From Prillingera fragicola (taxonomy: Eukaryota > Basidiomycota > Tremellomycetes > Trichosporonales > Trichosporonaceae), in contig BEDY01000006.1 of assembly GCA_002335605.1 (NCBI GenBank), positions 186,001 to 250,000 on the forward strand: 64,000 nt of DNA, read 5' to 3'. Every line of letters begins with the position of its first letter. The stretch's first letter is position 1. The notes below the pieces were generated by a model. That model did not search any database. It was not told where the DNA came from and was given only the letters and a program-made list of their open reading frames with translations. Shown piece by piece: positions 48,901-61,181 of this stretch. The position numbers were made by a program, and so were the translations under genes.

Positions 48901-49739
48901 AGCGGCGGGGACACTGGCCGTTGGTGGTGGCGCTCCGTTGAGACAACTGGTTGCGCGCTTGAATCTGGCTGTCAGCGAGCCAATCGCCGACAAACTCACT
49001 CCTCATACGTGACAGCGCGGTCCACTTCGCAGTCAAGCCCTCCAATCCGCAGTTCCGAGCCCGAGCCCAACTGTCCCCCATTGAAATTTGTCGTTCCCAG
49101 TCTAGAGCGTAAGTGTCCAATTTGTATCAAGCTTCACCCACGTTTTAGCCTCCTCCGAGATGAGCAACATCTTGCTTCCCTCGACCTTGAGATATGCGTC
49201 ACCGTCCCACGTTTCTAAAGTGTTAGATAAACCCTGCTGGCGTGTAACAGTACTTACTGTGCTGCATGAATGAGGGAAGGCGACGGGTTAGCGTTGCACC
49301 TCGCACAGCACGATTGGGCGCACCTTTTTCTGCTGCGGCTTCCTCCTGCACCTGTCAGCGTCAAGCTCAAGACATCCTTGACTCACCATTGTACCATAAA
49401 GTAGTATGCGTCAACAGCAGGCTTCGACGTCTCGTACACCATCCGTCCCCCTCGCCTGGCGCTTGCCAACACCCCACCGCTCCGCATAGTCGCTATGGGC
49501 GACAACGGCTGGCGCACCGGCGTCAAGTGCGAGCTGGCCACAAGGCCCTTGAACCGACTGCTTGTAGGCACTGGAGTCACAGCCTGCGTAGGTGGTGGGA
49601 GAGCCTTGGGGCTGTCGAGGTCCGATTCGTCGTCTTCGTCGCACGAGTTGGCCACCACGTCGTGCCCGTCTTCGTCGGTTGCCTCCGCGGCATCGACTTC
49701 GGCAAAGATGTCGTCGATAATGGGTTCGTGAACGGTCAT
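45977..49739 (-). CDS. RDH54: Rad54B/Rdh54 recombination translocase (Swi2/Snf2)
   Basis: This is an ATP-driven double-stranded DNA translocase that works with Rad51 or Dmc1 and removes them from DNA. It has about 1,050 residues in some 14 exons. The first exons are 49739-49387, 49351-49324 (28 bases), 49261-49258 (4 bases: CACA), 49214-49142, 49101-49000 and 48964 onward. Together they read [20 protein letters not shown], the conserved N-terminal Rad54B element, which needs the 4-base exon. The helicase core shows [26 protein letters not shown], then [20 protein letters not shown]. The C-terminal 180 residues are charged and probably disordered ([14 protein letters not shown]). The start at 49739 ([10 protein letters not shown]) is the first Met of the opening exon. 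Exon borders in the second half are approximate. Confidence 0.94.
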
Positions 49740-50062
49740 TGTGGACAGTATGAGTTGCGTCCACTCTCTAAGCTGAAGAGTAGAACGCAGAGTAGAATGA
49801 GGCAAAGAGAACAAGACGAGGAAGGCAACATCCACTCAATGTCGACGCGCTGCAATACCAGTCGCGTCAACTTCTCTCCCGCCCTGAAATGTAGGAACCA
49901 AATACTCAAATACTCCCGCTATCAACATCCACATTACTTGACGGACTGGTCGACGATGATTGCGTGCATGGGAGCGCAAGCGCGGTGTAAAACACAGTGT
50001 AGTACATCTTCAGGCGGCAGTGGCATGGCCTGCCTCTTTTACGTATCTCCTAGTCTACCATT
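49740..50062. other. Intergenic: RDH54 promoter, 3' end of neighbour
   Basis: Both flanking genes are on the minus strand. Nothing else is recognised. Confidence 0.6.
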
Positions 50063-52785
50063 CTACCTCGCACTTTCCCCATCCCTCGCACTCTCCCCGT
50101 CATCCTCCATGACATACAAAGCCTCAATGTCAGAGAGTATCCTCAAAAAGTCCCACAGGTAGCCCTGAGCCCGCGCTGTCCGCTCGTTGGCACGACTCAT
50201 CTCGGGCGATGGGTTGCTGTTGTGAGCTGGCGGTTGCTGCAGCGCGTCGAGCAGGGTGGACGCCACAAAGCGGACCTTGGCGACGAGCGCGACGCTGTTG
50301 ACGGCAATGACCTCGATGCGAATCTTGGACAGGATCATTAGCAGATCTGAAGCGACTTGGTCCTTGTCCTCGTCCGAGAACGCTGGGCGGCGGTGACTGC
50401 TGCGTCTCCTTGGCGCGCCAGGAGGCTCGTCGATGCCACTCTCGCGCTGAAGCTCGTCGTCGAGCAGAATGTGCAACTCCTCGCGGTACTGCAGCACAAT
50501 GTATCGGACGAGTTGCTGAGTGACGTAGATGTTGGCCTGCTGCACAAGGAAGCCATCCTTGACGACCGCGCGGTTTGCCTTTGACGGGTCCATGAGGAGC
50601 TGCCGAATGTCGGCGGTAACGTGCGCATCCCACTGTTCGTCTATCCTGCGATGGTCAGCACTACTCGTGCACAGCCCACGGCACTCACATGTCCATTCTA
50701 GTTCCCGGCGTGCCCGCCATGTCGAGTTTGAGTGCCTCGGGGCATCCATCCATGAGGTTCATCACCTGATGGAAGATCTGCTCAATCTCGTTGATACGCA
50801 TCTGAAGCATTAAGCCTGCAGGCGGCTTTGCGCGGTCGGCACGGCGCTTGGCGAGAATCTGGCCAAGAAGGCGGAACAGCTTTGAGATGTAGTAGAACCC
50901 AGCAAGAATAGGCGTGTGGCCCGCTGGCTGCTCGAGATATTCTTCTTCAGTGAGGAACTCGTCATCGAGTGGGGAAGGGAGCGTGACGTCCGCAGTGTCA
51001 GACTCATGCCAGATCACGGTCGAGCCGTCGATTGCCGAGATGGTCTTGTCGCCGCCATACTGGAGCCAGAAGATTCGTTTGCGGAGTTCGCGCTCGATGG
51101 GATTATGAGTGTGGTAGTGTGCTTCATCGTTGAGGCGCAGGCGGAGAGACAGCAGATAGTTGGCGCCAAAGTACTGATCAGCGAAGAGGGGGTTGCCCAT
51201 GTAGTGGACGGCAGCGCTGTGCAGATACAGGATGATGGCACGGTTGACGCTGGGTACGTGAAACTCGCGGTCGATAAAGCTCTTGACGACCTGGTTGGCG
51301 CGGTTGAAGACAACCTTGATCTCGCGCCGGGGCAGGCTGACAAAGGCGCGAGGAATTTGTACAAGAGTGGCCTCAATCACTGAAAACACCAGAGCGACCC
51401 ATTCATCTTGCCCGGGCTGCTCTTCGCGCCGATTTTGAAGATCGCGCAGGAATGTCGGCCTGTGGAGACAAGGGATGAGGCAGTACACATAATCGAAGAA
51501 TAGCTCGATTATATGGATCAGCAATGGTCGTGGCATGACCGCTTCGAGAGGGTTGAGGGTACTGGGTCCTGAGAGAAGATGGTACGGGCTGTGAGGTGAT
51601 TGGGCATGAACTGAGTGACTCGCCGCGTGTGGGTTGATGCTAAAGCTTGACCTTTCCGCAGATGGTGACACCGACGGGCTTTCCGGCATAAAGCTCGAGT
51701 GCAGCTCATGTCCGCCGTTGCGGCCACTGCTGCCATGGCTCTCACTCCACTGCTTATGCGCAGCGGCAGTCATCTGTAGCGTCGGTCCCCAGTCTTCGAC
51801 AGTGTCACGCCCGCGCGGCAATGGCGACGCGCCTCCCTGCGTGGAGAGAGCGCTGTGGTGCATGGCATTCTGCTTGGCCAATGTTCCGGGACCAGGTCCG
51901 CCGTCATCCATCTGGAATCGCTGGTCAAAGTCGCCAGGTGATGAATGACCCCCGGCGACAACAGCGGCCTGGTTCAGCGCCTGCATGCGCTTCAGATACC
52001 TGACTGGTCAGTCTACGCCTCTGCATTGCCTGGGCGGCAGTCGTGGCCCCGCTGTACCCACATGTTAGGTGGTCCTCGTTTCTTGGGCTTGTATTCAAAC
52101 GTGCCTGTGTCGATCAGTCTCCGTTCCTCGTAACTGCCCACTGGACATAAGGCAGTGGCGCAGTCCACGCCACTGCGTCCACTTCACTGCACACTCACAG
52201 GCCATTCCTAGTTGCCGGCAGTGCGAGCAGACATCCTTTGTTGGGAGGTCGTCTGCCTGCAGAGTTCCTGGAGGTGGACGGTCGCACTTGACTCTGAGGG
52301 GGAGGTAAGCTGCTTGGCCTCCACTTGAATTTGTAGACTCACTTTCTTGCCCTGCAAGCTAGAAGATGCATGTCAGCATCCCTGCACAATCCACAGAATC
52401 AAGCGCGTCGATGTGTATACACGCTCTCTGAGACGTACCATCGCATGATTCTGGGTCGTCAGCATCACTACTGTTGTGACTTGATTGGGACGCCTCGGAT
52501 AAGCCAAGCCGTCTCATCTCCGCCGAGGTGCAAGTCCAACTCACGCGTCTGCCTCGTCTTCTTGGGCTTCTTCTCCTCACTGTCGCTCCCCTCGCCGGGA
52601 ATCCCCTTTGCGCGCTTCTTGGCCGATCCGCCGCTGACACTAAGGCTGCCATGTTGTTGACCGGCACGCATGCCGTTACCGTTCTCGCCTGTGGCGCCGG
52701 CCATGAGACCATGGTCGTCCAGTTCGTCCAAGTGATCATACACCCCGCGGAGATGGGACATGGACGGGTCGCGGTCGTCAGCCAT
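50063..52785 (-). CDS. Zn2Cys6 transcription factor with fungal-specific domain
   Basis: This is a nuclear DNA-binding regulator of unknown target, about 770 residues in about seven exons. The N-terminus (from MADDRDPSMS at 52785) is acidic, then basic (KKRAKG, KKPKKTRQT). The zinc cluster is built from several small exons: SCDACRARK, VKCDRP, and after an 18-residue loop VCSHCRQLGMAC, followed by the basic linker TFEYKPKKRGPP and a probable dimerisation helix (YLKRMQALN). The C3-C4 loop is long for this class (usually 5-16). A Ser/His/Gln-rich region precedes the fungal transcription-factor domain (FFDYVYCLIPCLHRPTFL, LPRREIKVVFNRANQVVK, ELRKRIFWLQYGGDKTISAI). The domain layout is that of carbon- or nitrogen-responsive regulators, and the KKRGP linker recalls glucose-regulator-like factors, but no orthologue can be named. 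Confidence 0.92.
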
Positions 52786-53518
52786 GTCGGCTCGCGCAGG
52801 TGAGTTGGGGAAGCTCGGTGGTGTCGGTCACGGTTTGCGTCGATTGGTCGATCGCTGGCCCGATAGTGGGTATAGTGTGGGGGTTGTGTTGGGAGGAGTG
52901 GGGATGCGGGATGGAAGGGTGAGGGTGTGTGTAAAGCCACGAGGCGACAGCGAACGGCGCCACGATGTAGAAGGAGGGATGTGGCAGGGAACGACGTCGA
53001 GCTGGCGAGCAGCGAGAGCGAGTAGAGCAAGTCGATGGGTTGGGGGAGAGAGACGACTGAACAACTAAGGGCGGCAAAGCTCCGGAGCACCACCAACGCA
53101 ACGGCAGTGGGACGGGGGTTTTCCCGATGAATTTACGCGGCGGTCACTGGTAAAACCGGGGCACCCAGAGGCATGGTCGTCCAACGGCATTCATTCGTGC
53201 CACGTCCGTTCTACTCCAATGCACATTCGGCGTGTACTGCTCATCGTAACAGATGCTTATGGTTGGTTGGCATGCGTGCTGTGCACGTTCAAATGATGCT
53301 ACGTGGACCACAAATGGCCGCTCTACTGCCGGTGACTGCCTGCTTGGCCAATACCACCCCACACCTCCACACTTCCACTCCCTACGCCACCTATCGTCCT
53401 CTCCTCCTCCACCTGATATAGCGCAACCTTGATGTGCCATCCAATCTCTATCCTTGGGCGCATCTCGCGCCCCGCTCTCTCCACAATACAGGCGGCAGCA
53501 ACATTCAAGCGTAGGCTC
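52786..53518. other. Intergenic: transcription-factor promoter
   Basis: It lies upstream of the Zn2Cys6 gene on the minus strand and downstream of the RRP6 stop codon. No gene was recognised. Confidence 0.55.
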
Positions 53519-56468
53519 CTAGTTTAGAAATGTCTGGGACCTGTTGCCGCTCTTTGGCTGAGAGGGGTCGGACGGGGGCCGACGGAAAGCCGACGTGTCG
53601 ACAACCGCTGTTCACAACGTCAACGACATGATCGGGAGGGTGCGGGGTAGCATGCACGCCACAGCGGGAGGCGGGGACTTGCATGCCATTCCCACGAAGC
53701 GGTACTCACGTGTCTTCTTCTTGCCGTCCTTTGCTTGGCCCTTTGCCGGTGTCGTCTTCTTGCCCTTCTTGGTGGCAGGGGCAGGGGGCTTGCGTGGCTT
53801 GTCGAGTAGGTTGGACTCGGTGGCATAGTCAAACATCGGAATGTCCTCAGCCTTGATTTTCTTCTTCTTGGGCTTGGGCTCAGTTTCTCCAGCTGGCACG
53901 CTCTCGGCGTCGCCAGAGACCGCTGATGGTGCAGCCTTCGCCTTCTTGGTCTTCTTCTTCTTGACCATCACCACGCCGTCCGCGTTCACAAGCGCCTTCT
54001 TGGGTGCAGTGGTCGCGGGTGGCGCCGCTGCTGCATCAGACTCGCCGTCGCTCGCAGAGTCGCTGGACGCAGCGTGCTCCGAAACCTCGGACTGGGCATT
54101 TGGCCGATTCACCCGTCCAATTGCCTCCGCAGGCTGGTGGACGCCAGACTCCGGTTCAGAGTCAATGTCTGAACCGGAGTGGGGCTCCGCCTCACCCTTC
54201 CGAGGTTCCAGGTCCGCATAGATGCTGGCCTGCACGGCACCGAACCCGGGCGAGTCATCGCGGCTGCGGGCAGCCTTTGCAGGAGCGAGTGTGTTGCCAA
54301 AGAGCGATGATGCAGGGGCCGACGGAGCAGCAGCGGTGGTCGGTGGTGTAAGCGTGTTGCCGAATAGTGCCGAACCGGGCTTTGAGGCGGCGACGGACGC
54401 AGCGGACACCTTGCCAGTGACGAGATCGGCCCAAACATCGGCAGTGCGAGGCGCAACAGACACTGCCGCGACCTTGGGCTCGACCTTGGGCTGCACCTTG
54501 GGCTTGCTGGCAGCCTGCACAGGCGGCGCAGCAGCACTAGCAGCGGTGTGGCTCGAAAAGTCGGGCACGTGGGTTGGCTCAGGGATTATGCGGCCACCGT
54601 TTGATGCCACATCCCAAGCGTCTGCAGCGTCCTTGATCACCTTGAGCATCTCCTTCTCGTGGCCCGAGACCATAGGGGCGCTGTGCATGATTGTGCGGCC
54701 GAGAACAGCAACATTTTTGGGACGCAGGGTGGCCAGCTGGGTAAGAGTATGGTTGGGGAGGACATAGCTGGCTGTCAGTTGCAGTACGACCCAATCACTC
54801 ACTGTGGGCTCTCGTCGAGTTTACGCGCCAGTTGGTCACGCCACTCGTGCAGCGCCTTGAACACCCAGCCCATCTGAATGTCCATCACATTCTTGCCACG
54901 CATCTTCTTGCTGAGGCCAAGCCATCCGTTCGCGCCCTTGCCACCCATGCGATCGTAGCCCTCGGACTGGTACAGCTTGAGCGCAGTCTCGGCAGAGCGC
55001 TCGAGGACCTCGCGAATAGCACGCTGCGGGTTGGGCTTGGCATCAGCACTGTCAACGGGTGTCGGAGTGCGCGAGGAGCGGGCAATGAGCGCGTTGCGCA
55101 GGCTGTCATAAATGAACAGCAAAAAGTGCGTGTCGGACCGGGCGTAGTACATCATCTCCTGCGGCAGGGGGCGGATACGCCAGTCGGCCATCTGGTAGCG
55201 CTTGTCTGGCTCAAAGTCACAGTAGAGCTGGAGTAAACTTGACAGCGAGAACTGGGGGTGCTCGAGCACCTTTGTGGCGTGGTACGTGTCAAACAGGTTG
55301 ACAATGTACAGGTCAAAGTCACGCTGCAGCCAGGTAATGTCCGAGTCGGCGCCGTGGAACACCTTGACAATGCTTGGATCAGCAAACACGTTGCCAAGCT
55401 TTCCGTCACGCAGTTCGGCACGGAGAGCCAGCGTGTCAATAATCCAGTCGGCATTGCGCGTGCTGATCTGCATCAAACACGTGATACCGTGATACGAGCG
55501 GGTGCTGTGGTGCTCGAGGTCCACGGCAATCTCCTTGACCTTGAGAAGCTCGTTGACGAGCTGCTCAAGCTGCTCGGGCGTGTCGACAAACTCGAAAGGC
55601 GTGTCCTCAAATGATTTCGGACGCTGCGGCTCGGAAATCTCAAACATCGACGTCGGGTATGGCAGGTGGCGCGTCTCGTAGTAATACGGGTGCAGCTTTG
55701 ATCGCTCGGCACGCTCAAAGCGGGCGATCTCCTGTGGAGTGCCGTTCATGGGTACATCCTCGACCGCCTCGATGTGGAAGCCGAGCGGGACCATGGCATG
55801 AGGCTTGGTCGTAAGCTGTGGCACCCAGACGGGGACATCGGGGGAGTTGTTGACCTTGTCCCGGAATTGGAGCTGAGGTTTGGGAATCGGCGCCAGAATC
55901 ATCTCAGCCGGAAGTCGGGTCTTGGACAGCAGCGATGCCGGTCCGGGAAGCTTGGCCCCAGCCTGCGCAACAAACGCAGGCTTAACCTCGATCGCCGCCT
56001 TCTTCTTTTGTCCATTGAGCTCGTCCAGGTTCGAGTCCTGTTTGTCAGCACTGCTGTCGTGTACCCTGTTCTACTCACAGCATCTTCCAAGAGACCATCT
56101 GTGACCTCGACGACACTCGCGCGGAAGCTGTCGACGACATCGTCCTCATCCTCCAGCCTGCGCCGGGCCTTGCTGCTCTTGCCCTTGCCCTTGGCTTCCT
56201 GGCCCTCCATAGAAAGCTGCAGAAGCTGGTCGGCGAGCTTGAGAACGCGCGCGCTCGTCTCGTCCATTCCCTTGGCAAACTTGCGATCAAGAGTACGGTG
56301 AAAGCTCAAATCGCTCTTGTCAGGGAATGCATCGGCTGCCGAGGTGATTGTTTCAAGCGCATTCTTGAGGTTGTCGACAAAGGCAGAGAAGTCGCCATTG
56401 GGAGTCGGCGCAGTAGAGGCGGCACCTGTAGATGACCCTGCAGCAGGAAGGCCAGAATTGCTCGTCAT
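53519..56468 (-). CDS. RRP6: Exosome exoribonuclease Rrp6 (EXOSC10)
   Basis: This is a nuclear 3'-5' exoribonuclease of the RNA exosome that trims and degrades rRNA, snoRNA and unstable transcripts. Four exons (56468-56079, 56037-54803, 54767-53710, 53607-53519) give 923 residues. The N-terminal 100 residues match the region that binds the partner Rrp47. The DEDD-Y nuclease motifs are IAVDLEHHSTRSYHG, HGADSDITWLQRDF, NLFDTYHATKVL and MMYYARSDTHFLLFIYDSL. The HRDC domain spans the third splice (YVLPNHTLTQLATLRP). The C-terminal third is disordered with Lys-rich patches (VKKKKTKKAK). The last exon adds RRPPSDPSQPKSGNRSQTF and replaces an intronic read-through; its junction uses GTGAGT and AACAG. 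Confidence 0.95.
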
Positions 56469-57137
56469 TCTGCGAGAAGGGTGGGTACGAGGGCCGAGGA
56501 AGGGTCGAGGGGAGTCGGTGGTGTGGGGGAAGGGAGGTGGCTTGTCGTTGTTGGTAACAGAGCGTAAATATTTGGGAGGGAGCTTCTGACTGGCAATAGT
56601 GTTCGAGTCCACAAATTTCTTGGGGGCCGGTATAGGCTTGGATCTCGGTCGAACTGGAAGCAGCCCAAACTGTTGGCTCGCTGGCTTCGTGGGTCTCGCT
56701 GTAGCTTGCTTGCCTCGCTTGTTTGTTGCAATCGCGGATTGGCGCGTTGAAGCGTTGCCAGAGACCGAAAGAGTTCCCGATGCTCGCGTGCGCCAATTCA
56801 GTACAGAAGACCGAAGGATTTTGGTGTGTAGTCGACGTGCAGTAGCCTGCACTGTCCGTAGTTGTTATTGAGAGAATGGCTACAGCACCAACCAGTGGTC
56901 TGGTGTACTCGAAATCTTCAGGTGGCAAACATATTACGTAACTGCCAGACACGTGGTTTCGGTGCCTCCTTCCCTAACCTCCACCCTGGTGACCAGACAC
57001 CGTCCTCGTACCCCACGATATTTACGTTGTGTCGCCTCTAGGCGGCCCTCTCACATGTACTGGTGATGCATTTTTACTACCGCTTCTCTTCTCTTTTTCC
57101 TCTGGGATTGTCGAGGCAGGTGAGCTCAATTGGAAAA
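56469..57137. other. Intergenic: RRP6 promoter
   Basis: This lies between the RRP6 start and the peroxiredoxin stop codon, both on the minus strand. Open frames up to about 200 codons upstream of the RRP6 Met continue its frame but contain no conserved element. No separate gene was seen. Confidence 0.55.
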
Positions 57138-58142
57138 TCAGAGCTTGGCCTGCTTCAAAGTCTTGAGGACCTCGTCGGCGCCGGTAACCGTGGCTTTGGT
57201 GGTCAGCCATGACCCCCCTCCGATCCCAACAGCAATCTGACTCACTCTTGCCTGAATCAGGCTCGACAATAAGGTTCTTGATCTTGCCGTCCTCGATGAG
57301 GATAACCGAGCGCTTGAAGCGGGGGCCGCCGAGGCCAGCGGTAGCGTCCAACACGAGGCCGAGAGCAGCGGCGAGCTGAGCCTGGTCGTCGGCACCTGCA
57401 TATTGTCAGCCTATGTGCAGATGCGAGCATCTGGTACTTACCAAACTTGAGCTTGTCACCGCCAAGGTTCTCCTTCCAGGCGTCGACGACGAAGACGTCG
57501 TTGACAGCGAGAACGTAAATGTCCTCGAGGCCGGCAGCCTTGAACTTGTCGTAGTTGCTGATGTAGCCCGGGATCTGGGCGTGGCAGGTGGAGGTGAAGC
57601 TGAAGGTCAGGACAGTCGACAGTCGGTGAACTTACGCGCCGGGCACAGTGACGAGAAGGTTCTTGCCCTTGAGGGTCGAGAGGTCGACCTTGTCCTTGGT
57701 GCTAAGCTTGAGGTTGAACGAGGGAACGGCGTCGCCGGCCTTGGCCTCGGGGTTGGAAGCGAGAGCCGAGTAAGCAGCGCGAGCAGCAGCCTTGGCCTGG
57801 GCAAGAATGGAGGCTGAGATGCAAGGTTAGGACTGGTTTCTGCGCCAATGCGGAATACGTACTCATTTTGGGCTGGGCGAGGGGACGGCTAGGAGCAGCG
57901 AGGGCGCGGGCAGCAGTGAGAGTGTGGGCCGAGCGGATCGAGCTGAGTGAACCAAGTATGTGAGGTGGTTTAGAGTGATGATGTCGGAATAAGTTGTGGG
58001 CAGGAAGAACGTTCCCCAGGAATAATGGAAGCCCCGGTTAGTCACGAACCCGCCAATGCCGGTGGACTACGTACAGAGCAGAACGGACGGGCTTGGCCGA
58101 GTTGAGGACGGCGCGGCGAGTGCTGTTGGCGCAGGCAGACAT
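57138..58142 (-). CDS. Type II (Prx5-like) peroxiredoxin, probably mitochondrial
   Basis: The enzyme reduces hydrogen peroxide and alkyl hydroperoxides using a thiol donor. Six exons (58142-58075, 57942-57863, 57813-57636, 57599-57442, 57395-57246, 57193-57138) give 229 residues. The first 60 residues are rich in Arg, Ala and Ser with no acidic residues, a typical mitochondrial presequence. The peroxidatic cysteine lies in VPGAFTSTCHAQIPGY; the family pattern is PGAFTPxC, so Ser replaces the usual Pro next to it. Further features are DIYVLAVNDVFVVDAW and ADDQAQLAAALGL. The mature part is the normal 160-170 residues. The nearest named relatives are yeast Ahp1, fungal PMP20/Asp f 3 and animal PRDX5; exact orthology is not decided here. 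Confidence 0.93.
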
Positions 58143-58744
58143 GCTTTGTATGGAAGAGGAGGATGGGAAGAGTGTGAGAGTGCGACGAGGTGCAGCAGGA
58201 ATGGGAGGTTGGTGGGAGCAAGCAACTTGGGATGGCGGATCATCCTGCCCTCCCCCACACAGTCGTCATTTTGGGAGGAACAGACAGACCTTGGCCGGAA
58301 TCAAAATCAAACGTCATGTTGCCCTCGGACTTGTCGTTACCGATGATGCTTGACTGCATGCATGCACAGCAACACCGACATGGAGATGGAGACGAGCTAT
58401 GCATCTCGAGCACATGTCTGTTCTTTACAATGGGGGTCAAGGCAGTTCTGGTCATGTGTGCTGCGAAAACGCGGAGGGCGACGCTTGGGTGGCCGCCTCC
58501 GGAGCAGTCGCGCCTGACAATCACCCTAGCCCAGGCTCAGAGATCCAAATCATTCCGTTACCCACCATCATCCATCGCCGATTCAACGACGCATCCGTCA
58601 CATAAGCAGTTGGCTCTTCACACGACATTACAGCCTACGACTGCACCCGACAGGTATACTTTACACACCTGCACGGATACATTCGCTCCGCGCAACACGA
58701 CGGCAACATAAACTCCAACCTTCTCAACATTCGAGTCACACACA
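58143..58744. promoter_or_regulatory. Divergent promoter region, peroxiredoxin / DCP2
   Basis: These 602 bases separate two start codons on opposite strands. I see no further gene. Confidence 0.5.
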
Positions 58745-61110
58745 ATGGCCCGCTCAGAAACACCACAGCGTTCCCTGCAGCCGTTCAACTTTGAGTCATC
58801 GCCAGGCGCAGGGCCATCAACAAATATAGACGACGATGACGCCGGAGATGAAAACATCTTTCGCGACATGACCTTTGAAGAGGTCCTCGAAGACCTCAAC
58901 GCGCGTTTCCTTGTCAACCTTCCCGACGAGGAGATGAGCCTGGTCCGCGTCTACTGGCAGGCTGAGCAAGCACATTGGTTTTATGAAGACTATCTCCGTC
59001 CTTTGAACCCTCTACTTCCCTCGCTCTCGCAACGCCAGTTCACTCACCTTATCATCGCGTCTTCCCCACTCTACGCCAACAGCGAAATCGACTATGACGC
59101 TGTCTGGGAGGAGTACTGCGCGTACAAGAAGATGGTGCCATGCTGCGGTGGTATTCTCCTCAACTCGACTGGCGACAAGGTTCTCATGGTCCGCGGTTGG
59201 AAGAGCAATGCCGGGTGGTGCTTCCCTCGCGGCAAGATCAACGCGGACGAACCCGAGATTGACTGCGCAATTCGAGAGGTACTTGTGCAACGTCAACGAC
59301 GTGTGGCTGACGGAAGGTTGAAGAAGAGACTGGCTTCGACTTGACCGGCTTGATCAACGAGAACGACTTTATCAAGACTCAGATCAATGCCCAAGAGGTC
59401 ACAATGTTCATCGCAAAAGGCATTGACGAGTCGACTGTCTTCGAGACCCAGACACGCAAGGAAATCGGTGCTATCGAGTGGGTGCCATTTGACGATCTTC
59501 CAACGTGGACACACAAGAAAGGTCCTAAACGGACAGGGGGCAAGGGACAGAAAAAGTTCTATAACGTCACTCCCTTCGTTCCCGATCTGAAGCGCTGGAT
59601 GACCAAGCATGGTATGAACCCGAACCCCAAACGGAGGCAGCAGCAACAGCAGCAGCAGCAGTATCCTCCGCATGGGCATCAACAGTACCAGCAGTACGCA
59701 CAACCGCAGGCCGGCGGACGCGAGCTCAAACCTTTTGCGTTTGACGACGGCTCGGCTCAGGCGGAGCCTGCCACAGCGCTCGACCACTTGTTTGCAAAGT
59801 TCATCCAGAAGGACGATTATGTTACCAATCTGCAGAGCGACAAGACACGTTCGCTCGACCAGCTCTTTGGCAACCTTGACGTCAAGTCGCCTGGACCTTC
59901 GCACAAGCGCGAGCTGGACCCACAGGAGCGCCAGCGTCAGGACGATCAGGCTTTGGAGCGGCTACTGGGCAATATTGGGGGGCCCACCCCGCCAGCTGGT
60001 CCTGCAGACCCTAAGCAGTCACATCTTCTCGCCATGTTGAACCAGCCCAAGCAGGCAGCGGCACCTCCCAAGCCGGCTGCTTCGTCGCACCAGACCAACT
60101 TGTTGTCAATGCTGTCGTCGCCCCCATCGTCGCAGGGACCCACACCCAGCCATTCGGCAAGGCCGTCAGCTTTGGATCCCGCTATTGCTGCGGTCTCGCC
60201 AGACGACCAGCGTCGTGACCGCCAGCGTGCGTTGTTGGAGTCGACACTGTTCGGTGCGGCGCCCGCGGCAACCAGTGCTCCCCCCTCTGGTGCTCGCCCG
60301 GGTGGTTACCCGGCGGCATCTGTTCCTCCATCTTCCTACTCAGCATCCAACGGCACTCCGTCATATCCTGCTTCGAGCGGTGCTCATTCACCTTACCCCC
60401 CTCCAGGCTGGCAGCACCAGGCGCAGGGGCCTCCGCCTGGCTTCATCCCCTCTCCGCATCAGTTCTCTCCCCAGCCCCCGCCGCAGATGCAGGCGGCGCC
60501 AGTACAGTACTCGCAGCAGCAGTACCCGCTGTCACCACCCGTTCCGGCCAACCCGCCCGCGAACGATCACCAGCGCAACCTCCTAGGCGCGCTTTTCAAC
60601 AAGCCCGGCCAACCCACAGCAGCACATGGCAACCAACAGAACCCACCTGGTTTGGCCCGAGGCGCTGCACCAACGCAGCCACCGCAGTACGGCCAACCGA
60701 GCCCTCAGCAGATACCTTTCCCGCCTCCGATGGGCCACGCCGGTGGGCCCCCGCCGCATTTCCAGAACCAGTACATGCCTCAGGGTCCCCCTCCTGGTCC
60801 TCATTACCAGCAGCCCCCTCAGCAGCAATATCAGCCCCAGCAAGGCTACGCCCAGCAGCACTACCAGCCTCCGCCACCTCAGACTCAGACAGCCGTGCAG
60901 CAGGCCATTCTCGGCATCCCGGTCCAGCACGGTCTGCCCCCGCCCATGGGCACGCTGGGATACCGCCCTCCACCTTCTGGGCCGGTGAACGCTGCGCCGC
61001 CGCCGCCGTTGCCCCAGCCACAGCTTAGCCCCGGTGCAAGTGTGCACCAGCCCGTGCCCCGGCCTCCAGTTGGTCCCGGGCTTCTGGGGCTGATCAACGG
61101 CGGCCGATAG
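58745..61110 (+). CDS. DCP2: mRNA-decapping enzyme Dcp2
   Basis: The enzyme removes the 5' cap in cytoplasmic P-bodies, committing mRNA to 5'-3' decay. Exons 58745-59278 and 59317-61110 give 775 residues. Residues 35-120 form the helical regulatory domain bound by Dcp1 (DLNARFLVNLPDEE, AHWFYEDYLRP). The Nudix domain follows (VPCCGGILLNS), and its catalytic box GKINADEPEIDCAIREVEEE is split by the 38-base intron exactly between RE and VEEETG. Box B appears as FYNVTPFVPDLKRWMTKHG. The C-terminal 500 residues are disordered and rich in Gln, Pro and Gly, with an eight-residue Gln run and repeated short LLGALFNKPG- or HLLAMLNQP-like helical leucine motifs of the kind that bind Edc3 and the Dcp1 activators. 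Confidence 0.95.
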
Positions 61111-61181
61111 AGTGTAGTCGATCTTGGGATGATCTCGGAGTGAGTAGCGATGGAGGTGGAGGATCTGGATGCAAAATCTGG

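Noticed and set aside
56020..56042. GGTTCGAGTCC, resembling a tRNA B box
   Set aside because: It is in RRP6 coding sequence and no matching A box or cloverleaf is found around it.
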